From NCBI GenBank assembly GCA_021234155.1, contig JAJEKV010000057.1, forward strand, positions 3,689,821-3,753,820: DNA of 64,000 nt, given 5' to 3'. Below the pieces are notes generated by a model. The model was not told the DNA's origin. It made no database searches and was given only the letters and a program-made list of their open reading frames with translations. The position numbers and the translations under genes are program-made. This stretch comes from Isoetes taiwanensis. Taxonomy: Eukaryota > Streptophyta > Lycopodiopsida > Isoetales > Isoetaceae. Shown here in pieces: positions 12,006-22,372 of the stretch. Each line of letters opens with the position of its first letter. Position 1 is the first letter of the stretch.

Positions 12006-12078
12006 CTCGGGTCTATTCGCGCGAAAGGGGCCTGCGTTCGCGATGCAGAGGCCTTTGGCACGAATCGACCCGAGTGGG
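12006..12078. repeat. Hairpin module 3 of 3
   Basis: Third copy, about 200 bp after module 2. Both stem arms are kept, with a few changes (GATGCAG for GACGCAG, GACCCGAG for GACCGGAG). Confidence 0.75.
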
Positions 12079-12260
12079 TTGCCATTTTTCAACCTTCTAA
12101 GGGGAAATCTTACATAAATTTTACAATTAGGAGCATTCTAACTATAATGGGAAGGAATTCTACAACAATTTTAATTTATATAAGAACATTATTTTATACA
12201 TGCAAGAAATTAATTTATACAAAAAGTACTTTTATATATGTTCGAATTGAGTTACACCTT

Positions 12261-13379
12261 CTAGGGCTTCTCTTTGCGGATCCTTCTCGCCAGGTGGAGG
12301 TCCTTGGGCATCACTGTCATCCAGTTGGCGTGGATTGCGCATAGATTGCCCTTTTCGAAGAGTTGGACAAGCTCCGCTTCCGCTGCCTCCTGCAGAGCTC
12401 GGACCGTTAGGGGTGTAACCCTGTAGTTGATCCGAAAGTCCTGCATTATTTCCCGGAGGAGCCGTTCGAATGGCACCTTCCGGATCTCCCTAAACACACG
12501 GGCGTGCTTTGAGTTTGGCCCGTGGTGGACTTTCTTGGGCGGCTCCGACCGTGGCGGTGGCGGCGGCTTCGGCTGGTTCTTGGGCCTCCCTCCTTTAACG
12601 TACTTTTGTACATTCTGCTTGCAATACCAGTCATTGTACCTCTTCCATCTGCGGAGGTACTCCTGGTATGCCTTCTTGCGCCACTAGAATTCACGATCCT
12701 GCCTGAGCATGAATTCCCGCTCGCCCATCTTCTGCTTCTTTATTACCTTAGGTAGCTTGGCCCACTTAGGGTAAGGTGGGCGGGCGTCGAGGTTTGAAGA
12801 TTCCTCGGCGTCTTGCTCGGGCTCTTCCTCCTCCTGCCGGGCTTCTTCGATGTCCTCTTCCTCCTCCTCCTCGTCGGTAGCTTTCCGACGAGGTTCTTGG
12901 ATATGGACCGTGCCCCTGGCCGGTCGTGGTCCCTTTTGGACCGCTTCTCTCTCCTTTATGCCTCCTCCCTCTCCCTCTTCTTCCTCTGGGCTCTGTCTTT
13001 TGGCCATTCGGCCACTTTCTCCTTGCCCTTCCTCTTCCTGGAGGTGCCTACTTCCTCCTCCTCCTGCTGCTGCTGTTGCTCTTCTTGCTCGTCCTGTTGC
13101 TGCTCTTGCTCCTGCTCATCCCCCTGCTGCTGCTCCTCCTGCTCCGACGGCCAGCTGAGGGTGACAGTCTCGTCCGTCCATTAGGGCTCCGTCGAGGAAC
13201 TCTGCTCCCTCTCTTGGGAGGCGTGGAAGGTGTCGTCTATTGAACTCGACGACTCCTCCTTTCCCCTGGGCTTGAGATGCTCGAGGATCTTCTTCCTTCC
13301 CACCACCTGCTGCTGCTTCCGCCATAGAAGGTGTACGCCTGGGGCTATACTTCCTGGCTGTGCATTTGGTGCGTGCCAT
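12261..13379 (-). pseudogene. Histone H3-like ORF with a large charged insertion
   Basis: One frame of 373 codons starts MARTKCTARKYSPRR, clearly the H3 tail (Lys4 and Lys9 kept, Gln5 to Cys, Ser10 to Tyr). It ends with an H3 histone fold: [46 protein letters not shown] and [10 protein letters not shown]. Between them lie about 250 residues rich in Glu, Gln, Arg and Pro that are absent from H3. About 13 residues of the alphaN/alpha1 region (the YQKSTELLIRKL segment of H3) are missing, so REIRK joins directly to PFERLL. TGA (13118-13116) and TAG (12686-12684) interrupt the frame. A second frame at about 13250-13010 is strikingly Glu/Gln-rich and may be the original one, which would imply two compensating frameshifts. 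It sits 545 bp downstream of the primer-binding site, where gag normally begins. A CENH3-derived origin is possible but not shown. Confidence 0.75.
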
Positions 13380-13923
13380 ATCTTACGATTAAGAAAACTG
13401 ATTAGGTTAAGCTGAAGATCAAAGGAGAGAGGTTTAGGGAAAGATAGGGAGAAATGGGTGGCAAAATGGTATTTAAAACGGAAAGATGCTCTAGGAAATA
13501 TTCTCCTACTATTAATAGCCCTATTAATTAGCCTCCCTTATTAATTACTCCACTATACATATTAATGTATGGTTACTGCTACTTTGAAATTCGAATTTTC
13601 CTAATGGTTTGAAGTGCCAATTATGGATTTGCGCCATTTTTCACCTGGGTCTCGGATTGGGATGATTCTTCGACCATTTTGGGTGAACTTTGATGCTGAT
13701 GAATAGTTTTCACTCCAATTTTACTAGAATATTAATTTGATTCATTCTTTTTCCCACGTCTAACAATTTAGCCTAACTTTACGAACCCGCTACCTAGGAG
13801 AAAAAAATTTTCCCCTTATTTTTGAGGTTCAATGGTGGAATTTTCATCCCACAGCCTATTAGGCCTGTTAGACTACTTAACTAGGGATATGGTCAGTGCT
13901 AGTTCTTGGTCAACCAAGAACAT

Positions 13924-13936
13924 GGCTCTGATACCA
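13924..13936 (-). other. Primer-binding site (initiator tRNA-Met type)
   Basis: The minus strand reads TGGTATCAGAGCC, the usual plant LTR-retrotransposon primer site complementary to the 3' end of initiator tRNA-Met. It lies one base inside the LTR end. Confidence 0.85.
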
Positions 13937-13937
13937 T

Positions 13938-15529
13938 TGTGATGCTCCCTACAAAATATACGGCGCCCGGCCGTACACTCTGTAGGAAATCCCCCATCCG
14001 ATCCTCCGACCGCACGGGCCCTCCATCTATCCCGCACCCCAGGGTATCCCTAGTGCGGAAGGGGACACGAAGGTGTCTTGCGCGCCCTTCCCCTATGGGC
14101 TCCTATAACAGCGGAAGCATAAACATCGTCAGAACTAACAATAACAATACATCATACTACCTCAAAGGGTAGCCCATCCCCATATCCATAGATACAATAG
14201 AGATAAGCACGTGCCGTAAAACATGAGAGCTCCTACCCAAGGCTCAGACTCATGGGGAGGTAGACTGACGGCTAGTGCACAAGATAGAGCAGACCGAGTC
14301 ATAACAATGGCGGGGCTGGCTCGAGATAATGGCTGTCCGCCCCTCCTGTGTATACTTTGCAGATGGGCTAGATTGAGCTCTGGTATGACTCTAGCCTTCC
14401 GGATACATAATTTCATGGTATCACCCATCGAGACTACTCCAGGTTGCATCTCCCCAGTCCGTCGAGGCAGGAAGGGTTCCATCTCCCCTTCTCGGGGTCT
14501 AGAGGTTCTACGGGCAGCTAGAGAATCGTGGCGACACATCCCCAAAACAAGAGGCAGGTCGTCACCTGCAGCTCTTGAGAGGCAGGGCGACACCATTGCC
14601 CCAGGAGGTGTCGGACCCATGCCCGGCCCACTCGAAGTGACCGGCCATAAGCCTATCCCGCTATGGGGTCCCCAGTAGCCGCGCTCAGCAGGGACCCTCC
14701 CTCCGTCTCGCTTCTAGCCCTGTTATGTAGTGCTGAGTCATATCATAGCCCCCGTAGCTCGGTGGATTCCTATGCACAGGCCGCATATAATAGGAACTAA
14801 AGGGTCTAACTAGGAGCATCACTAAGTAATGGCTACTAGGTCTCTACCCCCCTTCCCAACACAAGAGGAGCAAATATGATCAACCAACATCACATATCCA
14901 TCTAACATGATACTAATGAGAATAACATCTAAACCTAATCATACATATCTAACTTACAGTTAGGGTTCATTGATTAGGGTTCAAGATCTAAACTAAGGGT
15001 TCTAGGAAGGCTTTAATATCTCATCTGGAGTCCTAACTTCTAGATGATCTACAAAGAACTCTAATCTAAATACCTGCTCTTGAGGAACTCCCTCCTACTC
15101 CCGGCGTCTCCATGATCTTCAAGGTGGTCGAAGTAGTCCTCGCTCCAAGGTCATGCACACACTCTGGGGGCTGCTGTGCTAGGCTATGCCACAGCAAACG
15201 ACTCTCGAAACGGAGTTTCGAGCGCGAAGAAGGTTCCCAGAGTGTTGGAGCCAAGAAAGAGGCCTAGGGTTAGGGTTTAGGACTATATAGGTTAGGGTTT
15301 ACATGTTATGCCATGTGGCTCCAATGGGGTATGGTCGTGTGGCGGTTGCCCAAAGGATAAGGCCGCATGGAAATTGGCCATATCCTAGGGGTATCTAAGT
15401 TATATGAATAACTTAGACATGCACCCAATGCCACTAATTAAGGATATACAAGGCTATGAAGGTAGACTTGTATAGTGATGGACCCAAAAATATACGTATT
15501 TATGGCATATATTTCCCTGGAACGTCACA
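13938..15529 (-). repeat. LTR of the H3-like element (about 1592 bp)
   Basis: The repeat is bounded by TGTGA and TCACA, giving the short inverted ends typical of LTRs, and the primer-binding site follows. On the minus strand a TATA-like CTATATAG lies about 240 bp from the LTR start, so U3 is short and R-U5 unusually long. Frames inside it show no protein homology. Confidence 0.75.
15264..15300 (-). promoter_or_regulatory. Putative LTR promoter: TATA box between telo-box motifs
   Basis: On the minus strand AAACCCTAAC, CTATATAG and CCTAAACCCTAACCC follow one another. Telo-boxes (AAACCCTA) occur in promoters of plant translation and S-phase genes. That they drive this LTR is inference. Confidence 0.4.
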
Positions 15530-16380
15530 AATATTCCTGTGTTATTCGTTTCCCTGTTCTGTTGTCATTTCCGTGTTCTAAAAATTAAGGACCTGTTGTG
15601 TTTTCTGTGGTCGTGTTTTATAACTATGGCATTAACGCCTCCTCACGCACAACACGTGCCCTCCAAATGCCTTTGCCAATATCACACAAAATCCCATCCT
15701 AGCCATCAATCCAATATATTCCATAATAGATTATCTAAAATTAAAATCAAGGCCCTTATAAAACGTCACTCCCGCTAGCAAGAGTTGCCCCAGGCAACCC
15801 AAAAATTAAAATTGCCAGCGGACGGGAAATAATTTAAATTAATGGAGGAGATTAATCCAGCTCGTCGATCCAAAAAAAATGATCTGATTGGCGGGATTTA
15901 GACTGCGAAATGAAGAACTTGTTCGAGGCAAAATAGGGCGAAGGTCTGTGCAAGCTCAATCGTAGCCAAGCTATGGCGGAGGTATGTGCAAGCCCAATCA
16001 TAGCCGAACTATGGAATCCAGCTACGGCTTTCTAAAGCATTTGCCTTTGCTGCATGCGGAAGCTTAGAATCGAACTGGGTAATAGGTACAATATTCAGAT
16101 TATATTATGTTCTTGTAGAACTGATCACATTCGTATTTTTGCTTCTTACTCTCTTCAATCAGCTTGCAGATCCTTTGATCTATCCAAGAAAACTAGCCAA
16201 AATTTTAAACTAATATTTCCAATACTTTACGAGAGAAGAAATGGCGGTCTAGCTATCATCTCAAAGCTCGGTTCGGAAATGGGCATTGCTAAATTGCATA
16301 TTGAGATAGCACTCTACTCCAACATTCATTTTGCTTCTGTTTTGTGCATTCCTTTACAATCTTATTCATATTTTTGATAT
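15530..16380. other. Intergenic, no gene recognised
   Basis: AT-rich, without a convincing reading frame. Near 15940-16015 two variants of a phrase like GCAAGCYCAATCRTAGCC are repeated about 40 bp apart. Confidence 0.4.
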
Positions 16381-16385
16381 GCAAG

Positions 16386-16460
16386 TTGTGAAGATGGTGG
16401 TCGAAATGCCGACTCCAAAATACGAAAAGAATGTCCAGAAAGCTTTGGAGAGCATGAGAG
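16386..16460 (+). pseudogene. Isolated HMA-like (HIPP-type) exon
   Basis: A pyrimidine-rich acceptor (GATATGCAAG) leads into VKMVVEMPTPKYEKNVQKAL followed by ESMR, ending at AGAG|GTATGT. The pattern matches strand 1 and helix 1 of the heavy-metal-associated domain of plant HIPP proteins, and the exon end sits where many HIPP genes have an intron. The metal-binding CxxC is absent (PTPKY in its place). I find neither a first exon nor the second half of the domain, and an RTE-like LINE tail starts 57 bp downstream. It is probably a gene fragment. The assignment rests on only 25 residues. Confidence 0.35.
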
Positions 16461-16516
16461 GTATGTATATCGGCCACATAGTAATCTTTTTTTAAGGCAA
16501 AATAATCTTTTGTAGA

Positions 16517-16840
16517 ATAGAATAGAATAGAATATGATTTTATCGTCCACGGAGACTTTTCGGGGGAAAAACCTTAGTAGCAATAAGGATGCTGACATAT
16601 TGCACAGTTATATACATAATCACAAGTACAGCTGAGGTTAATGTCGGACAGGGGGGCATAACTGAGTCCGCGTATCCATTACCTCCCAGAGGTACGATCC
16701 CAACAAGCCTACAGAGGCCGTGCTCAGTAGCTCATGCAAGGCCTGATGGGGCACAACTAACCGAGCATACCGAGCCCGGATATGCTCGTACGCCGGACAG
16801 GCCTGAAGGGCGTGACAAGGAATGCTTTAGAAGGCTGCAT
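16517..16840 (-). mobile_element. RTE-like LINE 3' end with ATTCT tail
   Basis: On the minus strand the end of an RT-type LINE protein can be read (CPAYEHIRARYARLV, then LLGSYLWEVMDTR). A short UTR follows, then the terminal motif GTCTCCGTGGACGATAAAA and a tandem ATTCT tail. The same terminal motif occurs at 38.6 kb and 53.0 kb. Confidence 0.7.
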
Positions 16841-18020
16841 TTCACTTATGTCCTCCTCTCCTTTAGCTTCTGTATTGATCGTTTTCCCCTTCCATTCGAA
16901 TCAGATTCGAGAGGGAAAGAACAAAAGGGCCTTTTCTATTATGTTTTAGTTTTAAGGAAGGAACAAATGGGCATTCAGTTTTAGGGAAAGAATGTGTTCT
17001 ATTCTAGCGTCTTTGTTAATGATGATTTTTTTTCATTTGTTGCAGTAGGCAATTTGCTTCATATAAGAATCCCTGTTTAGTTGCTTTGGCCCGTAAACAA
17101 GTGAAGTACATGATTCACGCCCATTGCCTTATTTTGTTGATACAAGGTAAACGATGCCTCAAATATTTTATCCCTTCTATTTAAACTGATACGGATCTGG
17201 TCTGATTACAGAAGATACAAAGAAAGAGTTTGTTGTTTTAAGTTTTGGTAGATACTTTTAATGTTTTGCTTTATTTTTTTGACCTGAATCCATTGCAAAG
17301 TACTGCAGATCTGTGTTGCTTTATTTTTACCTGAATCCATTGCAGAATTTTACCTTAGCAACTGCAGATCTTGTTCAACCTCTTCAAATGGTTTTAAATG
17401 GACGTGAAGTGCTGATATTTTATGCCACTAACATTTTAGCTCACACATTTGATCAGAACATAGAAGACTACAACAATAATGAAAACAAAAAAGACTCCTG
17501 AAGACTCTATGATTGATGCCTTATTTTTTAAGTTTAAGCATTTTATGTAATGCCTAATGGACCCAAAAGGCAATCAAGATATTCAATTACATTTTAGGAA
17601 TAGGAGAAATTTAATCAGGATTTAAAAATAGCTCGAACCAGGATGAGCTATTCTTTAAGTTTTCTATACTTGTTGTTTTTGTCTTAATTCAACACATTGT
17701 TTCTTTAAAACTACAATGGGAAAACATGTCTTATTGTATGAAAAACGTGTGATTGCACTATAACTAATGAAAATAACACATGGACAATTGAAGGAAAACT
17801 ATGCCCAAAAAAGCATGCGTTATTTTTGGGTAAATACCACACCTAAAAATTATGCATTGTTTTTGCTTTTGAGCAAAAAATTACATATGTGTTTTACGCA
17901 TTGTTTTTGTCTAAAAACCATGGTAAAAATCAAACATAAAATTACGATTTATTTTTTTCTAAAAGCCATGCCAAAAAGTACGCGTTGTTTCTAGCATTTT
18001 CGGAATAATACTATGGGTGT
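16841..18020. other. Intergenic, no gene recognised
   Basis: Nothing coding is recognised. Around 17265-17345 a phrase with TGCTTTATTTT and CCTGAATCCATTGCA is duplicated. Between 17780 and 18000 a diverged ~60-bp motif recurs (variants of GCATTGTTTTTG flanked by CCAAAAA). Confidence 0.4.
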
Positions 18021-18023
18021 TCT

Positions 18024-19290
18024 TTAAGTGTTATTTTTTGGCAAAAAAGACAGCAGAAAACTACACATAGAGCCAAATTTGGGGTTATAGTGATTCCTCA
18101 CCATCTCAAAAGCAGGATATCTTAGAAAAGTATGGCTTTTATCTTCAATAACTTGGGCAGCATGCACATAATCTCGCTTCTCGCGGCAATTGCGGCCGCT
18201 CCCATTTATCTGTCTCAATCTGTAGCTTGTGGGACCTGATGCAATAGAAACAAGCTTTTCCTATACAAGGATGCAAGCAAATAAACTTGTGGTCCTGGTG
18301 CCAAAGTGGGATTTATTTGTGCATGATAATGACCAGTTTTAACTTGGGCCAAGGCAACTGCATGCCACCTTTCTTTTGAAAAGAACGACCATCGAGATAT
18401 TGTTGCAAAAGCTCGGGATTAGAACCAACGCAATATGGAGTGTCCTTATTGCATAGACCGGCGGGCAAACTATGTATTACAATGCTCTTTTCAACATTGT
18501 TTCAAACTTGAGAAGGTTCAGTCATGGCAAGCACGAGAAGAGAGTACCTATCATCATCCATATGATGCACCTTCTAATATAGTGGAGATGTCACTTCATG
18601 GCAGAATATTGAAGAGGCCAAAATCATTTCCTGCAAAAGAATAGCATAAAGCACCATAGTTTTGACTCCTAGGTTGTACATAAAACAGGACTTCTATACC
18701 CGTTCCAAGTTCTCCCAAGAGCTAGCACTAATGGTAGGCTCCAACACACTTCAGAACCATACTTTAAAACATGTTCTACCAAAACCCAAAACAAGTGGGC
18801 TTTCCATGACCAATCATGAATCTTTGCGCGAAAATATTTGTTTTGCATTGCATGGACTACTCTGCAGCCAACGATCACACGCTTGGTAGTACACTATTCC
18901 CAAAGTATATTCGTACAAAATTCTACACCAAGATACCTGTAGCTATCTACAACTTCAACTTCGTGATCTCATAGTGCAAAGTTAGAACAATATACTGAGA
19001 CTATTGAACTACCAAGAGCTTGATCTTTTGGAGATTAATGCGCAGGCCTGTGTTCTCACAAAAATTGTGCAGAGCATGTAAATGTTGGTGCATATTAGCA
19101 ACAATATGTTCCATAAGCGAAACATCATCAGCGTACATAAGTTGCCTGATGATATAGTGTGCCAAATGTGGGCCTCACTATGATGATCAAGCCATTCTTC
19201 CAATTTTGGATAATGTTGGAAACTTAGCAAAGACCCTTTCATAGAGCCGATAAACCTTCCAACATTTGTCTGCAAACTCGTCTCCTCGTG
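18024..19290 (-). mobile_element. RTE-like LINE fragment: reverse transcriptase C-terminal half
   Basis: Over several frames the minus strand encodes LMYADDVSLMEH (catalytic YADD), LHALHNFCENTGLRINLQK, the thumb-region YRYLGVEF, AMQNK, HDWSWKAHLFWVLVEHVLKY, and the C-terminal PREKRLCACC, then a stretch reading SHTFLRYPAFEMVRNHYNP. Many stops and frameshifts show an old copy. The endonuclease and the 3' tail are missing. Its C-terminal motif matches the LINE fragment at 51.7-53.1 kb (IEDESHTF). Confidence 0.8.
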
Positions 19291-19510
19291 GAAGCTTTTT
19301 TGCCTCCTTAAGAAGTTTTTAGTGTTCTAACATGTCAATAGACTAGAAATTGTGTAATGAGACGTACATGTAATTGCAGTTCCACAAGCCTGACACCCAA
19401 AGCTGGACAAATGTAACCCTTAAACTACAAGGTATGTTGTATTTTAGATTTAGAATGCATATAAGAGAAGAGTTTCATGATGTAGATCAAGGAAGAAGAA
19501 TTGTGAGTTG

Positions 19511-19754
19511 AAGATAGATAAATAGATAGATAGATAGATAGTAGTTTTAACGTCACGCCACTAGGCAGCATCCAACTGGACATGTGACCACACACCACAC
19601 TTCATTGCTTGGTTGGGCCCTACCCCCAACCACCTTACATTGCGTCTGTTGGGATTTGACCCCCAACAGTACCGAGTGCGATTCTGGGCGGTCTCGAACT
19701 CGAGACCACATTGCTAAGGAACTAGTGTGTTACCACTAGACCAAACGCCCAGAC
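19511..19754 (-). mobile_element. tRNA-derived SINE with short tandem tail
   Basis: The minus strand starts GGGCGTTTGGTCTAGTGG, holding a good RNA polymerase III A box (TGGTCTAGTGG, 19731-19743). A B box, GAGTTCGAGACC, follows within 19690-19707. A ~150-bp unrelated body follows, ending GACGTTAAAACTA and then about eight CTAT/ATCT units. Length, boxes and tail fit a plant SINE. Its last ~16 bases resemble the 3' end of the local RTE-like LINEs. Confidence 0.8.
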
Positions 19755-19759
19755 GAAAA

Positions 19760-20990
19760 TAATATCAAATATAAGATCGATGGTTAGAAAATTATTGAAG
19801 AATGAATGTTTGAATATTTTTTTTGGTGGATCTTAAAAACTTTTTGTCATCCAAAAAGCCAAAAATCTTAGGCATGTGATCATATCAAAAAGGACAAAAA
19901 GAAAAGAAAAACTTTTCAGCGCTAAAGAAAAGACTAAAAATAGTAGTTGTTAGATCGTTAGAATCCAGAATTACCCCAATCTTCTAAAATTAACCCTCTC
20001 CCTAACAAATTTCCCCTTACCAAAGGGGAATCCAAAAAAGTGAAATGAAGGCATGTGCAGCAAAATTAAATTTTGAAATATTTATTTCCTCATGGTCAAT
20101 ATAAATGAGACCACCAACTACTGGCTCTCATGACAGGAGGTAGTGTTTGAGAAAAATCAATGTTCTCTTTTCTTATTTTATGAAATTTGACCATAAAATG
20201 AAGGTCTTTAATATCATTAAAAGTCATGCCAACTCCACTTGCTTTTTGAACATATTTATAAGACCTAGTGACACCATGCACAATCAGTGGCAACTTCCTT
20301 TATGATTCAACCTCAAGTTTGGCATGTAATAACAAGGGCTCTACCTATTGCATGACTTTGCATTCAATTAAGCTAATACAATATTTTATTGTATAAAACA
20401 ATTGAGAAGACTCATACCAAGGAACATTAACCATACTTCACAAGATACTCTACAGAACAAATCTTCTAATTCCTTCTTGTATTTCTTCATGGTTTGCAAT
20501 CTACCAAGTTGCTCCCTTGGACACAACTTCGAACAAACTAAATATGGCCCAGACTTAACAAGAAAAGATGTTTAGCATTCTAATGCCGAGGACCTTAAAA
20601 CTGCAAAAGGAAGTACACTTTACACTTACACCTCCGATTGGGCTAATATGGTTGAATGGCATGTTGATGAACATTGAAGAAGTTGCATGTGAAGTACTTA
20701 ATAGGAAATAAAGAGGGAACATGTATATAGATAGATAAATGGTATTCTAAAAGCAAGTAGGCACACTTCACATTTGGTAAGGAGCAAGTTGTTTTGCGTT
20801 CAAACAGCCAGGTGAACTAGTAGTTTCATCGCGAAACAACATAGCTCTGGCTATTTCTTTACATCAAAAGGCTAGCGATGGCAACATTTTAGCCCGCCAA
20901 ATTTTTTAGGTGACCACTGGCCAAGCGCAGACCAACACAAACATGACATTTATGTTTGGGCTGAAAAAGGTAGGATGTCGCCATCCAATA
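19760..20990. other. Intergenic, no gene recognised
   Basis: AT-rich, with only short chance frames and no domain, tail or terminal repeat that I can identify. Confidence 0.4.
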
Positions 20991-20991
20991 C

Positions 20992-21395
20992 AAACATGAC
21001 GTTATGTGGAACGGGAAGGGGGCCCGGGGGATTCAGTAATGTTTGTAGTACGGGACATCTGCATGCAAGAAAGGGGGTTTTTTTTAACCATTTCAGTTTG
21101 TATACTTACCATTAAGGGGGTTTTTTTGCCACTATTTGGGGTAAAATATCTACTTTAGGGGTTAAATCAGCTTTCAAAGATCAGTATACTAGGGATGTTT
21201 TTTACTACCCTTCGAACGCAGATGTCCATACCCCTTTATTACTAAGTGCATCCCCCGGGGAAGGGGGAGGGCATTCTTGCCAGGGGCTGACCTGCCAGAA
21301 TCCAGGAGCGCCGTTGAGGCGCGACCGGATTCTGCAGGTTAGGGGGCTGGCAAGAATGCCGGACCCCTTCCCGCTCCACAACGTCAAGGCAAGCC
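20992..21395. repeat. Nested palindrome, MITE-like
   Basis: An inner inverted repeat (about 21258-21372) has ~54-bp arms at roughly 80% identity, including GCATTCTTGCCAG and GAATCC, around a five-base centre. An outer pair is weaker: GACGTTATGTGGAACGGGAAGGGG at about 21000 mirrors CCCCTTCCCGCTCCACAACG near 21365-21385. No protein is encoded. A fold-back or decayed DNA element is likely. Confidence 0.5.
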
Positions 21396-21540
21396 GACTG
21401 GATTCTCCCAGTTTTCTGCATGCCAGTTTTCATTCTGGATAAGAATGATTCTTGAATCCGTAGGAATCAATACCCACTTACCTTGACGTTTATGTTTGTG
21501 CCTCGCCTTTGTAGGAATCGAAAATGGCATTCCAGGTGGA

Positions 21541-21759
21541 ATCGCCATGTCTATGTATGCATTTCTTGTGCTGCAGGTCGCATTTTGGGCTGCTCATGCA
21601 GATACACGAATTCTTGAATTTGTATGTGACATGAATAACATCTGTTTGCAGGCTTGTTTTTGCATTCCTTTTCTCTTAGGAATCTGCGTTGTTCAGGTTG
21701 ATTGCCGCTTTAGTGAGATGGGCTGCTTTTCTAAAAATTACGATGCGCTACGCCATTAG
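21541..21759 (+). pseudogene. Possible Gnk2/DUF26-like secreted protein remnant
   Basis: Starting at MSMYAFLVLQVAFWAAHA there is a good signal peptide, then DTRILEFVCDMNN, resembling the mature start of ginkbilobin-2/DUF26 proteins. The frame later reads VVQVDCRFSEMGCF, resembling the domain's closing segment before its last Cys. The middle of the domain is missing, so if the identification holds this is an internally deleted copy. Confidence is low because the match is by motif only. Confidence 0.25.
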
Positions 21760-22370
21760 TAATCCGTGGACGAACCTTATGCCAGAAGCTGACATGGCAT
21801 CCCTTTCTAGTTTACTCTCTTGGGTTGAATTCAACACAAAAAACCATCATAACGAGGAATAAGAAAGAACCTTTCTTTCTGATATATAGGATGGTCTTCA
21901 TCAAGATTTCGTTAACTAGATCTTAAATGCAACAGAGAAAAATATTACTCCTACTTAGTGCTACACTTGCACCATTAGGCCACTGTCACCTGGCTAAAGA
22001 TCATATAATATTTTTTACTTCATTTTTAGATTACGGGGCATTGGTTGATGAACAAGTATACCTCAAACCTGAAGATTTTCTCCTAAGATTTTCTCCTGGC
22101 AAATTGCCTAACTCGTTAGGCACCTTGCTACTATGCTAACATTAACTATCTTTCCTTAGCTAAAATTCTGGTTATTTCATTCAGGGTTTTAGATAGTTTG
22201 CCGAGCTCTTAAAAGATTTTCTTCTTGCAGATTTCAAGTATTCCTTTGTAAAAGAGGCATCTCAAGCCATTGAAAATAAGCAGTATGACTACATTGTGTG
22301 GGAGGTGGAGGCGTGCCATTGGCTTATTATTGGCATTGCATAAGTGGTAAAATGAACCAAGCTCACTGTA
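21760..22370. other. UGT downstream flank with an orphan exon-like stretch
   Basis: After a splice-acceptor-like TTCTTGCAG at about 22230 there is an open stretch reading FKYSFVKEASQAIENKQYDY that ends at TAA near 22340. I do not recognise it. The part next to the UGT stop is shared with the flank of copy B. Confidence 0.3.
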
Positions 22371-22372
22371 AG

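Larger units (their letters stand above)
11450..15529 (-). mobile_element. LTR element (one LTR) carrying a histone H3-like ORF
   Basis: On the minus strand the element starts with an LTR (15529-13938), then a primer-binding site, a ~0.55-kb leader, a histone H3-like ORF (13379-12261) and ~0.8 kb of non-coding DNA with three hairpin modules. No second LTR, protease, reverse transcriptase or integrase is visible before the first exon of the coiled-coil gene at 11421. It is therefore either a truncated element or a non-autonomous type. The lower boundary, near the T-rich stretch at about 11450, is a guess. Confidence 0.6.

Noticed and set aside
11599-12078. CRISPR-like array of spaced repeats
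   Set aside because: Only three units, long spacers, self-folding repeats and a plant nuclear context.
12813-13243. Long Ser/Leu/Cys-rich plus-strand frames
   Set aside because: They are the antisense shadow of the Glu/Gln-rich insertion in the H3-like ORF.
14162-14678. Overlapping 150-codon frames on both strands
   Set aside because: They lie inside the LTR and show no domain. GC-rich sequence explains their length.
15264-15300. Interstitial telomere repeat
   Set aside because: Only scattered AGGGTTT-like units around a TATA box, with no tandem array, so telo-box motifs fit better.
16595-16830. Possible new plus-strand gene
   Set aside because: The minus strand reads as the end of an RTE-like LINE protein, so the plus frame is its antisense.
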